From contig QKAR01000045.1 in assembly GCA_003246335.1 (NCBI GenBank), positions 1-64,000 on the forward strand: a stretch of DNA of 64,000 nucleotides, given 5' to 3'. The translations under genes and the position numbers were made by a program. The notes under the pieces were generated by a model. The model saw nothing but the letters and a program-made list of their open reading frames with translations. It was not told where the DNA came from and searched no databases. Shown here one piece after another: positions 9,350 through 18,349 of the stretch; positions within the stretch are counted from its first letter, which is position 1, and the number at the start of each line of letters is the position of its first letter. This DNA comes from Spirochaetales bacterium. GTDB taxonomy: Bacteria; Spirochaetota; Spirochaetia; Treponematales; Treponemataceae.

Positions 9350-10111
9350 TTAGCAGACGATGACTTCGATGCCGAGCTTTTGCACGGATTCGGCGTAAGC
9401 GGGGTCGATGTTGCTGTCGGTAATTAAATAATTAATGCGATCTTGGCAGCCGAGCGAGGCAAATAGCACTTTTTCGAGCTTGCTTGAGTCGGCGAGCAGA
9501 TAAATGCTGCGGGCTGAGTTCACCATCGCGCGTTTGAGGGCGAGATCAGAAAAACCGGGATAGGTGAGTCCCGCCTGGAGTGAAAAACCCCCGGTCGCGA
9601 GAAAAAGTTTTTCGACGTAAAGGTTCTCGAACAGGGCCGCCGCCCGGTCTCCCGTGACGGAAAGCGTCGGCGCCTTGAACTCGCCGCCGGTGAGTATGAT
9701 GTGATTGGACGGTTCTTCCCCGAGCACGAGCGTTATGTTAAGGCTCGTCGTGACGATGTTGAGGTTGCGTCGATCCACGAGGAATTTCGACATTTCCGTG
9801 AGCGTAGAGCCTGAGTCCAGGATGACGCTGTCCCCGGATTTCACGAATTCCGCCGCTTTGCGGCCGATTCTTTTTTTCTCCGCCATGTGCTCGCTGTGTC
9901 CGAGCTGCAGCTGAGCGGCAAACGACGAGTAATCGTTGATGAAGGCCCCGCCGTGCTGGCGGGTAATCGCTCCGGTCTTCTCCAGGGCTTCAAGATCTTG
10001 CCGGATAGTCGGTTCCGTGACTTTGAATATTTTGCTGAGATCCTGAACTCTGCTGCTTCCGTTTTCGCGGAGCAGCTCAAGAATTTTTTCCCTTCGTAAG
10101 TCCTGAAACAT
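9350..10111 (-). CDS. DeoR-family transcriptional repressor of the sugar locus
   Basis: 253 residues. Residues 1-55 form the DeoR helix-turn-helix (RREKILELLRENGSSRVQDL, then VTEPTIRQDLEALEKTGAITR with HGGA). Residues 75-235 are the sugar-phosphate-sensing domain, with the DSGSTLTEMSKFL phosphate-loop motif. It is the last gene of the leftward operon, 6 bp after the FGGY kinase. The effector is probably a phosphorylated intermediate of the same pathway. Repeated CTTTCG(T/C)TT motifs in the divergent control region are candidate binding sites. Confidence 0.9.
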   Translation of the reverse strand: MFQDLRREKILELLRENGSSRVQDLSKIFKVTEPTIRQDLEALEKTGAITRQHGGAFINDYSSFAAQLQLGHSEHMAEKKRIGRKAAEFVKSGDSVILDSGSTLTEMSKFLVDRRNLNIVTTSLNITLVLGEEPSNHIILTGGEFKAPTLSVTGDRAAALFENLYVEKLFLATGGFSLQAGLTYPGFSDLALKRAMVNSARSIYLLADSSKLEKVLFASLGCQDRINYLITDSNIDPAYAESVQKLGIEVIVC

Positions 10112-10117
10112 GTTTTA

Positions 10118-11608
10118 TTACCTTCGGTTAACTACCGTAAGCCACCTTTCGTAGTTTCCCTTAATATACGATGAGTCTCCGGCTTCCGACGGTCGATGCG
10201 TTTCGTGATCCGAATCGCGTATCAAACCCTCGGCCTGCGCCATCGTCAGCGTTCCCGCCTCGATGAAGGCGAGCAGCGCGGTTCCGAACGCGCTCGCTTC
10301 CTTGCGCCCGTCGATGACGACGTCGACGTCGAGCAGTTGGGCGATGTAGCGCATCGTGAGCCTGCTGTTCGTCAGTCCGCCGTCGGCTTTAAGCCAGGCG
10401 AGCCGCGATCCCAAGTCGCTTTCCATGGCGCCGATAACGTCTTTCAATTGGAAAGGATAGGACTCGAGCGCCGCTCGTACGATGTGGGCCGCCGTCGTCC
10501 CAAAACTGATGCCGGAGATTTCCGCCTTGCGATCCATCTGCCAATGCGGCCCGCCGAGACCGCTGAATGCCGGCAAGAAAACGACGCCGCCTGAATCCGG
10601 AACGCTCTCGGCTATTATATCAAAATCGCGCCCGCTTGCAACCACTCCGAGCTGTTTTTGCACCCAGGTGACGGTGGAGCCGCAGCTGACGATAACGCCC
10701 TCGAGCGCATAATCGACACGATCTTTCGTGCTCCAGCAAATCGTGCCGACCATTCCGTGTCCCGAGCGGACGCGTTTCGAGCCGGTGTTCATCATGACGG
10801 AAGAGCCCGTGCCCATCGTCGCCTTGACGGTTCCGGGGCTGAAGCATCCTTCGCCGAAACTCGCCGAGTGCGAGTCGCCGATCATCGAAAGGATCGGTAT
10901 TCCCGCCGGGAAAAGCCCGCCAAACGTCGTCTGGCCAAAGCGATTCGCGGATCGGCACACCGTCGGGAGCTTGAGGTTTTCCGCGCCGAGTAGGGCGAGA
11001 AGTTCCTTGTCCCAGTCGAGGGTGTCGAGATTGAAGAAAAGCGTTCGCGACGCGTTCGTGCAATCGGTCTTGTATTCGGTCCCGTCGGTGAGGTTCCATA
11101 ATAGCCACGTGTCGATCGTCCCGAAAAGGACTTCGCCGCGCTTGCATCGGTCCCGGATTTTTTCGTCGTGCTCGAGAAGCCACGCGACTTTCGTGCCCGA
11201 AAAATACGGGTCGAGGAGGAGCCCCGAGCGGTCCTGCACGAGGCTTTCTTTTCCCTCTTTCTTGAGCCGGGCGCAAATCGGGACTGATCGCTTGCATTGC
11301 CACACGACGACGTTGGTCAGCGGTTTGCCGCTTTTGTCCCAGAGCAGAAAAGATTCCCGCTGGTTGCTGATCGCGGAGCCCTCGATGTCCGCGACGGAGC
11401 CTCCGTCGGCGACGAATTTCGCGACGGCTTTTTTCGCCGCCTCAAGCGTCGTGGAGACGATGTCCGCCGGGTTCTGCTCGACGAAACCTTCGCCGAAAAA
11501 ATTCGAGGCGAGGTCGACGGTCTCCCGCGCGCGGAGCGAGCCGTCTTCCCCGAAAATGATAGCCTTCGAGCCGCTCGTTCCCTGATCGATCGATAGCACG
11601 TATTTCAT
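10118..11608 (-). CDS. FGGY carbohydrate kinase, glycerol-kinase-like
   Basis: 496 residues, normal for the family. The N-terminal ATPase motif is IDQGTSGSKAIIFG, the second domain has MGTGSSVMMNTG and the adenosine motif is LKADGGLTNSRLTMRY. Overall it resembles glycerol kinase-like members, which phosphorylate polyols, ketoses or dihydroxyacetone-like substrates. I start at ATG 11608 (MKYVLSIDQG). The gene lies between the transketolase C-half and the DeoR gene. Given the neighbours, its substrate is most likely a ketose whose phosphate is the transketolase donor. D-apulose is one candidate, but specificity cannot be read from sequence. Confidence 0.85.
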   Translation of the reverse strand: MKYVLSIDQGTSGSKAIIFGEDGSLRARETVDLASNFFGEGFVEQNPADIVSTTLEAAKKAVAKFVADGGSVADIEGSAISNQRESFLLWDKSGKPLTNVVVWQCKRSVPICARLKKEGKESLVQDRSGLLLDPYFSGTKVAWLLEHDEKIRDRCKRGEVLFGTIDTWLLWNLTDGTEYKTDCTNASRTLFFNLDTLDWDKELLALLGAENLKLPTVCRSANRFGQTTFGGLFPAGIPILSMIGDSHSASFGEGCFSPGTVKATMGTGSSVMMNTGSKRVRSGHGMVGTICWSTKDRVDYALEGVIVSCGSTVTWVQKQLGVVASGRDFDIIAESVPDSGGVVFLPAFSGLGGPHWQMDRKAEISGISFGTTAAHIVRAALESYPFQLKDVIGAMESDLGSRLAWLKADGGLTNSRLTMRYIAQLLDVDVVIDGRKEASAFGTALLAFIEAGTLTMAQAEGLIRDSDHETHRPSEAGDSSYIKGNYERWLTVVNRR

Positions 11609-11612
11609 CGCG

Positions 11613-12551
11613 TTACTTCCCCGCAAGCACGGCCGCGACCGCTTTCGCTATGCCGGCGGCGTCGAGGCCAAAATATACCTTATTATCGGGCGCGACCCAG
11701 TTCTTCGTATAGCTTCCTTCGGGCACGCCGAGCCGTTTCAGTTTGGCGCCGAGCCCGTTTTCCGCGATCGCCTCGGCGATTATGCTTCCCGCGCCGCCGT
11801 GGGTGGAGTGCTGCTCGACGGTAAGGACGCGGCCGGTTTTCCGAATAGACGCGATGACGTCGGTAAGGTCGAGCGGCCGGATGCTCGAAAGCGAGAAAAT
11901 ATCCGCCGAATACGCGCCGGCGGAAGCTTTGGCCGCTTCGAGCGCGTCGTGCACGGCGGTTCCGAGCGCCACGATGGTCAGGTCTTTTCCTTCGGAAAAC
12001 TTAACGGGTTTTCCGGGAACGAAGCGATAATCTTCCGGCGTGATGTCGGGAAAATTCCCGGAGTTCAGGCTGAAGTATACCGGGCCGACTCGATCCTTGA
12101 TCGCGTACTCGGTCATCTGCGCGCATTCGCGCGGGTCGCACGGCACGTAAATCTCGAAATTGGGGAAGCCACGCACGACGCTGACGTCGTTTACTTCGTG
12201 ATGGGTGCATCCGTCCGTGCCGTAGCTGAAGCCCGCGTGGAGTCCGTTCACCTTCACGTTGCTGTTCGTGTAGCTGATGTCTACCTTGAGCTGCTCGTTC
12301 GATCGCGAGATCAGGAACGGCGTCGCGTTTCCGGTGATGGCGATGTAGCCGCCGTTCGCCATGCCCGCGGCGATGCCCATGAGGTTTTGTTCCGCGATGC
12401 CGACGTTCACGACGCGGTCGGGGAATTCTTGCAAAAAGGGTTTGATTTTGCTCGTGCTGACCGAATCGCTGACGAGATACACGAGGTTAACGCCCTCTTT
12501 GACGAGTTTGGCGTACGTTGCGACTTGAGTTTCGCGTAAACATGCGCTCAT
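11613..12551 (-). CDS. Transketolase, C-terminal subunit (split transketolase)
   Basis: 312 residues covering the pyrimidine-binding and C-terminal domains. NVGIAEQNLMGIAAGMANGG carries the conserved catalytic Glu that activates thiamine diphosphate, and VLTVEQHSTHGGAGS starts the C-terminal domain. The start is ATG 12551 (MSACLRETQV), which overlaps the stop of the N-terminal subunit as ATGA. The track start at 12611 lies inside the upstream gene. Two-subunit transketolases are often dedicated to special sugars rather than the core pentose phosphate pathway. Confidence 0.92.
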   Translation of the reverse strand: MSACLRETQVATYAKLVKEGVNLVYLVSDSVSTSKIKPFLQEFPDRVVNVGIAEQNLMGIAAGMANGGYIAITGNATPFLISRSNEQLKVDISYTNSNVKVNGLHAGFSYGTDGCTHHEVNDVSVVRGFPNFEIYVPCDPRECAQMTEYAIKDRVGPVYFSLNSGNFPDITPEDYRFVPGKPVKFSEGKDLTIVALGTAVHDALEAAKASAGAYSADIFSLSSIRPLDLTDVIASIRKTGRVLTVEQHSTHGGAGSIIAEAIAENGLGAKLKRLGVPEGSYTKNWVAPDNKVYFGLDAAGIAKAVAAVLAGK

Positions 12552-13357
12552 TTTGCTAGCTCCTTCAGCGCGATTTCGGCCTCGGCGGGCGTGGGAACCC
12601 GGTGATGCCATTCCGCGACGCTTTCCATGAATGATACGCCCGAGCCTTTCGTCGTTCGGGCGATGACCGCGTGGGGGCGATCCCCTAAATAATCGAGGCG
12701 ATCGAAGAGTTCGGTCAGTTCTTTTTGCGAATGACCGTCGACGCGATGCACGTCGAAGCCGAAAGCCTCGAATTTCTTGTCCAGCGGCTCGATTCCCATC
12801 GTCTTTTCGATGCGGTCGGCAAGCTGTAACGAGTTGTTATCGACAATAACGGTAAGGTTTCCCAGCTTGAAGTGGGCCGCGGCCATCGCGGCTTCCCAGT
12901 TCGACCCTTCCTGAAGCTCGCCGTCGCCGGTGAGCACGAATGTTCTATAGTTCCTGCCGCTTTTCTTCGCGGCTATCGCCATGCCCACCGCGTTCGGGAA
13001 TCCGTGTCCCAGGGCCCCAGTGTTCACTTCAACGCCGGCGACGTGGTTCGTCGGGTGAATCGTCAACGGAGATTCGTGGGTTAAGTATCGGTCGAGGTCT
13101 TCGAGCGGGAAAATGCCTTTTGCCGCGAGCGTGCAATAGAGGCCTTCCGATCCGTGTCCCTTGCTCAAGACAAAGCGGTCTCGGTCCGGATTCGTCATAT
13201 TTTCTTTCGATATATTCAGCGTGTGAAAATAAAGCGCGGTTAAAATATCCGTTTCCGAAAGAGACGTGCCGACATGACCGCCTTTAGCGTGAGTGACCAT
13301 GCGGATTATTAACTGACGTATTTCGTTTGCTTTTTTTTCAAGTGATGGAATATCCAT
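12548..13357 (-). CDS. Transketolase, N-terminal subunit (split transketolase)
   Basis: 269 residues forming the pyrophosphate-binding half. Visible motifs are HAKGGHVGTSLSETDIL, FVLSKGHGSEGLY, and the thiamine diphosphate signature GDGELQEGSNWEAAM with VIVDNNSLQ. The first gene of the leftward operon, with AGGGAGG 4 nt before ATG 13357. Together with the C-terminal subunit it should transfer a two-carbon unit between a ketose phosphate and an aldose phosphate. A possible analogue is the apulose-4-phosphate transketolase pair, inferred from the locus and not from active-site evidence. Confidence 0.92.
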   Translation of the reverse strand: MDIPSLEKKANEIRQLIIRMVTHAKGGHVGTSLSETDILTALYFHTLNISKENMTNPDRDRFVLSKGHGSEGLYCTLAAKGIFPLEDLDRYLTHESPLTIHPTNHVAGVEVNTGALGHGFPNAVGMAIAAKKSGRNYRTFVLTGDGELQEGSNWEAAMAAAHFKLGNLTVIVDNNSLQLADRIEKTMGIEPLDKKFEAFGFDVHRVDGHSQKELTELFDRLDYLGDRPHAVIARTTKGSGVSFMESVAEWHHRVPTPAEAEIALKELAK

Positions 13358-13386
13358 AAAACCTCCCTATGCCTTCGATAAGGCAA

Positions 13387-13415
13387 AGTATAGGGCAGTA
13401 AAATAAAAATTGCAA
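13387..13415 (-). promoter_or_regulatory. Promoter of the leftward transketolase operon
   Basis: On the minus strand TTGCAA (13410-13415), 17 bp, TATACT (13387-13392). It lies about 30 bp upstream of ATG 13357 and next to a candidate DeoR site at 13434-13448. Confidence 0.6.
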
Positions 13416-13433
13416 GCAAAATAGAAAACAAAA

Positions 13434-13448
13434 GAAAATAAACGAAAG
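13434..13448 (-). promoter_or_regulatory. Candidate DeoR operator, left copy
   Basis: The minus strand reads CTTTCGTTTATTTTC, matching 13 of 15 bases of the right copy at 13530-13544. The copies are in inverted orientation, about 96 bp apart, and bracket the rightward promoter. DeoR repressors often use spaced repeats of this kind. Confidence 0.4.
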
Positions 13449-13478
13449 AAATAGTTTGTTAATTTTAAAACATTTTAT

Positions 13479-13507
13479 TTGACAAATCGAAAAACCGGTC
13501 GTATTCT
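13479..13507 (+). promoter_or_regulatory. Promoter of the sugar ABC-transporter operon
   Basis: TTGACA (13479-13484), a 17-bp spacer and TATTCT (13502-13507): a strong sigma70-type promoter about 65 bp before ATG 13574. It lies between the two candidate DeoR sites. Confidence 0.7.
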
Positions 13508-13519
13508 GAGTTTGAATAA

Positions 13520-14536
<1,017 letters not shown>

Positions 14537-14552
14537 GGCGCAAGCCTCGTTC

Positions 14553-14579
14553 GCGGGGAGCGATATCGTCGCTCCCCGC
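14553..14579 (+). other. Intercistronic hairpin after the binding-protein gene
   Basis: GCGGGGAGC (14553-14561) pairs with GCTCCCCGC (14571-14579), and the inner bases extend the stem. No T-run follows, so it is more likely an mRNA-stabilising or attenuating structure than a terminator. This would favour higher levels of binding protein than of membrane parts. Confidence 0.5.
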
Positions 14580-14604
14580 TTCTTCGATATCCAGGAGGGA
14601 GACC

Positions 14605-15039
14605 ATGCTTATAGGTATTTCGCCGGCGCTGAGCCCCGACCTTTTACACGTTTTAGCCCGCATGGGCCATGGCGACGAGATAGTTCTCGCCGACGCGTTT
14701 TATCCCGGCGAGACTTGCGCGTCGCGTTCTTTGCGCGCCGACGGCGTGCGGATACCCGCCTTGCTCGACGGAATTCTCCGTCTCATGAACCCGGACTCTT
14801 TCGTTTCCGATCCCATCGTGATGATGTCGCCCGTTCCCGGCGATTCCGCCGATCCCGCGATTGAGCGCGAGTATCGCGCGGTGATCGAAAAGCTGTGGCC
14901 GGATACGCCCGCGATTCAGAAAATCGATCGTTTCGCTTTTTACGAACGCGCGAAAAAGTCGTTCGCCGTCGTCGTTACCGGCGAGACGGTCAAGTACGGT
15001 TGCATAATACTCAAGAAGGGTGTGATCCCCGTTAAATGA
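14605..15039 (+). CDS. RbsD/FucU-family sugar mutarotase, FucU-like
   Basis: 144 residues, close to FucU. The conserved block is LARMGHGDEIVLADAFYP, closer to FucU (MGHGDEIVLAD) than to RbsD, and the C-terminus has VVTGETVKYGCIILKKGV. The family interconverts sugar anomers or ring forms before isomerisation and forms cytoplasmic rings. It is second in the importer operon with GGAGGGAG upstream. It suggests the imported sugar is an aldose needing a particular anomer. Confidence 0.88.
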   Translation: MLIGISPALSPDLLHVLARMGHGDEIVLADAFYPGETCASRSLRADGVRIPALLDGILRLMNPDSFVSDPIVMMSPVPGDSADPAIEREYRAVIEKLWPDTPAIQKIDRFAFYERAKKSFAVVVTGETVKYGCIILKKGVIPVK

Positions 15040-15077
15040 CAAATTCTGCCTCAAGCCGTTTTTCAGGAGTTTTACGT

Positions 15078-15734
15078 ATGAAGCGAGTGACTTTGTTAGC
15101 GATGGCGTTTTGCGCGTTCCTGTTTCCTTCGTGCAAAATCGTCAAGAATGATACGACCGCAAAACAGGGCGCCGGTGAGCTGGAGATTTTCTTCTCCAAT
15201 TCCGGTTTCGACCCCAAGGCTTACGTGGCGAGCATATGGGACTCCAAGGTCCTGCCGTACGTGGGCGAAAAATCCGGCGACATGTCGGAAATCCTTTCCG
15301 GGATAAAGTCCGCGAAAGACGCAACGGCGAAAAAATACGGGTATCGCGTCGGCGACGAGGGTACCTTTTATAATTACGCGGCGCGCGGCAAGGTGAAGAT
15401 CACGCGCGTCGACACGGAATCGCGCAACGGTTACGCGTACGGCGACCTGCCGCCCTACGACGGCAAGGAAGACGTATCGATCCAGATCGGGCCGGTCTAT
15501 AAGGGCTCGTCGATCCGCGATTTCCTTTCGTTCATTTCCCTGAATAATTTCGAGAACCAGGTCGAGTTCGCGAAGCTCGCCGGCGAGCTGAACGCGAAAG
15601 TGCGCGACACCGTCATCGGTACGACCGATCCCGCGACCATGGTCGGGAAAACGTACGAGATGACCGCGGTGTTCACCGACGACGGCTCCGGCGAATTGCC
15701 GGTGATGACGCCCGTCGTCCTGACTGCGGAGTGA
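15078..15734 (+). CDS. DUF2291 lipoprotein associated with sugar ABC importers
   Basis: 218 residues from ATG 15078. The N-terminus MKRVTLLAMAFCAFLFPSC is a lipoprotein signal with Cys19. CAGGAG lies upstream, and the track's start at 15036 would bury the signal. The rest resembles DUF2291, a predicted periplasmic lipoprotein that recurs between RbsB and RbsA genes: YVASIWDSKVLPYV, RVGDEGTFYNYAARGKVKI and a final beta-rich segment. It may assist the binding protein or importer. Its biochemical role is not known. Confidence 0.8.
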   Translation: MKRVTLLAMAFCAFLFPSCKIVKNDTTAKQGAGELEIFFSNSGFDPKAYVASIWDSKVLPYVGEKSGDMSEILSGIKSAKDATAKKYGYRVGDEGTFYNYAARGKVKITRVDTESRNGYAYGDLPPYDGKEDVSIQIGPVYKGSSIRDFLSFISLNNFENQVEFAKLAGELNAKVRDTVIGTTDPATMVGKTYEMTAVFTDDGSGELPVMTPVVLTAE

Positions 15735-15737
15735 GCC

Positions 15738-17249
15738 ATGGCCGAAGATATCATCCTTGAGGCGAAAGGCATCACGAAAATTTATCCGGGCACCGCGGCG
15801 CTCATGGACGTGGACTTCCACGTCCGTCGGGGCAAGGTGAACGTGCTCATCGGGGAAAACGGGGCGGGAAAGTCGACGCTGATGAAAATCATCGCGGGCG
15901 TCGAGACCGCGACGTCCGGTTCCATCGAAATCGACGGGCGCGTCGCCAACTACGCGACTCCCGCGGAGGCGCTCGCGAACGGCGTCGGCATCATTCACCA
16001 AGAGCTGAATTTATTCCCGAACCTCAACATCGCCGAGAATATTTTCATGGCGCGCGAGAAGCTGGTGAATCCCGCGTACATTAACCACAAGGCGCAGGTC
16101 GTCGAGGCGCAGAGGCTTCTCGATAAACTGCAGCTCCGCGTGAGCCCGACGACGCTCGTTCAGGACTTGCGCGTCGGCCAGCAGCAAATCGTCGAGATCT
16201 CGAAAGTCCTCGCGCAGGACGCGAAGATAATCATCATGGACGAGCCGACGTCGGCCCTGAGCGAGGAAGAGGTCACGATCCTTTTCGGCATCATTAACGA
16301 GCTGAAGGCCAACGGCGTCTCGATCATTTATATCTCGCACCGCCTTGAGGAAATCATCCGCATCGGCGACTACATCACGATCTTGCGCGACGGTAAGTTC
16401 ATCGCCGAGGACGAGGTAAAGAACATCGACATTCCCTGGATCATCACGAAGATGACCGGCGGGAACACGGTCGAGCCGCTCCAGACGGACCGGAAACCCG
16501 GCGAGGTTATCCTCGAGGTAAATAACCTGACGCTGCCCAAGGGCGACGGAAAGTTCTTGTTGCAGGACGTTTCGTTCAAGCTTCACCGAAACGAGATTCT
16601 CGGCATTTACGGCCTTCGCGGAGCGGGACGCACCGAACTGCTTGAATGCCTCATCGGCGCCCAGAAGGACGCCGAGGGAAAGATCGAGCTCGAGGGAAAG
16701 CCGCTGAAGTCCAAGACGATTAACGCCCGGATCAAGGAAGGCTTCGCCTTGATTCCCGAAGACCGAAAAAACCTCGGCATCTTCGAGAATCTCGACGTTC
16801 TTCAAAACATGACCATATCGAACTTAGGCGCCTTCGTCCGCGGATCGTCCATTAAGCCCCGAAAGGAGTCGGCCGCGGTCGACGACATGATTTCGGGCCT
16901 CCATATAAAGGTTCCCGGCCGCTCCTCGATGATAAAATCGCTGTCGGGAGGGAATCAGCAGAAGGTCGTTATCGGCAAGAGCCTTTTGACGAACGTCAAG
17001 GTACTGCTCATGGACGAGCCGACGCGCGGCATCGACATCGCGGCGAAGCGCGACGTGTTCAACATTTGCGAGACATTGGCGCAAAAAGGGCTCGGCGTCG
17101 TATTCGTTTCCTCCGAAATGCAGGAAATGCTCGCGATTCCCGACAGGATTCTCGTGTTGAGCAACGGCAAGCTCAAGGGCGAATTCACCCGCGCCGAAGT
17201 GACCGAAGAACGCCTCGTGCGGGCGTCGGCGATAGGCTTAAACGCGTAA
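15738..17249 (+). CDS. Sugar ABC transporter ATP-binding protein, RbsA/MglA type
   Basis: 503 residues with two nucleotide-binding domains. In domain 1 (residues 5-235) the Walker A is GENGAGKSTLMK, the signature region LRVGQQQIVEISKVL and Walker B IIIMDEPTSAL. In domain 2 (residues 255-500) the Walker A is degenerate, GLRGAGRTELLE, as usual for RbsA. It is followed by LSGGNQQKVVIGKSL and LLMDEPTRGID. It energises import together with the RbsC permease. It begins 3 bp after the DUF2291 gene. Confidence 0.95.
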   Translation: MAEDIILEAKGITKIYPGTAALMDVDFHVRRGKVNVLIGENGAGKSTLMKIIAGVETATSGSIEIDGRVANYATPAEALANGVGIIHQELNLFPNLNIAENIFMAREKLVNPAYINHKAQVVEAQRLLDKLQLRVSPTTLVQDLRVGQQQIVEISKVLAQDAKIIIMDEPTSALSEEEVTILFGIINELKANGVSIIYISHRLEEIIRIGDYITILRDGKFIAEDEVKNIDIPWIITKMTGGNTVEPLQTDRKPGEVILEVNNLTLPKGDGKFLLQDVSFKLHRNEILGIYGLRGAGRTELLECLIGAQKDAEGKIELEGKPLKSKTINARIKEGFALIPEDRKNLGIFENLDVLQNMTISNLGAFVRGSSIKPRKESAAVDDMISGLHIKVPGRSSMIKSLSGGNQQKVVIGKSLLTNVKVLLMDEPTRGIDIAAKRDVFNICETLAQKGLGVVFVSSEMQEMLAIPDRILVLSNGKLKGEFTRAEVTEERLVRASAIGLNA

Positions 17250-17285
17250 CCGGAACGTAACGCGAACCAATTCGGAGGAATATAT

Positions 17286-18331
17286 ATGACAGCGGAAAAT
17301 AAGGCGTTTAGAAAAATCGACGCCGGCAGCCTGATGCGGAGAATGCAAACGTTCATTGCGCTTATCGCCTTGCTCATCGTGTTCAGCATTTTGAGCCCGA
17401 ACTTCCTGAAAGGCGGGAGCATTATCATCATGTCGAAGCACGTCGCGATTAACGCGATTCTCGCGATCGGCATGACCTTCGTCGTCCTGACCGGCGGCAT
17501 AGACCTTTCGATCGGCGCGATCACGGGCCTTTCGGGAATGATCGCGGGCGGCCTAATATACGAGGGCCTGGTGCTGAGTCCCCTCGGCGTCACGGTGTAC
17601 TTCAGCGTGCCGATGGTGATTTTGATCGCGATCTTGCTCGGCGTTTTCGTCGGTTTCGTGAACGCCGTGCTCATAACGAAGTTTAAGGTCGCGCCGTTCA
17701 TCGCGACGCTCGGCACGCAGTTTATCTGCCGCGGCGCGGCGATGCTGCGCTCGGAGGGAAAGACGTTCCCGAATCTCGTCGGAAAGCCCGAGCTCGGCAA
17801 CACGGGCTTCCCCCTTCTCGGCGCGGGAACTTTCGCCGGCATCCCGTTCTCGATTTGGATCATGATCGTGCTCGTCGCGATCGCGATTTACGTCTCGACG
17901 AAAACCCCGTACGGCCGCTACGTTTACGCGGTCGGCGGCAACGAGCAGGCCGCGAAGCTTTCTGGCATCAAGGTCGATCGGGTGAAAACGATCGTCTACA
18001 TGATATCCGGCGGCTGCGCTGCCCTCGTCTCGTTGGCCTGATCGTCAGTTCCGAGCTCGTCGCGTCACATCCGGCGACCGGCGAAAGCTTTGAGATGAAC
18101 GCGATCGCGGCGGCGGTCCTCGGCGGAACCTCGCTCGCCGGCGGTCGCGGAACGATCGGGGGCGCGATAATCGGCGCCTTCGTTATCGGCATCCTGAACG
18201 ACGGAATGGTCATGATCGGCGTGTCCTCGTTCTGGCAAATCGTCATCAAGGGCGTAGTCATCGTGGTGGCGGTCATATTCGACCAACTGCAGGGCGACGG
18301 GCGCCGGCGCGCCGCCAAAAAAGGCGCGTAA
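17286..18331 (+). pseudogene. RbsC-type sugar ABC permease, frameshifted by a 5-bp tandem duplication
   Basis: The first frame (17286-18041) encodes the N-terminal 70% of an RbsC permease and stops just after SGGCAALV. The remainder, GLIVSSELVASHPATGESFE and the hallmark AIAAAVLGGTSLAGGRG, continues in another frame to 18331. At the break the DNA reads CTCGTCTCGT (18024-18033), two copies of CTCGT. Removing one copy gives AALVGLIV, the expected family spacing, and a continuous 346-residue protein (1041 bases). Most other positions look intact, so the change is recent, phase-variable, or an assembly error. If real, import through this system is off unless slippage restores the frame. Confidence 0.9.
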
Positions 18332-18349
18332 GGATTTAAGGAGAAAGAA

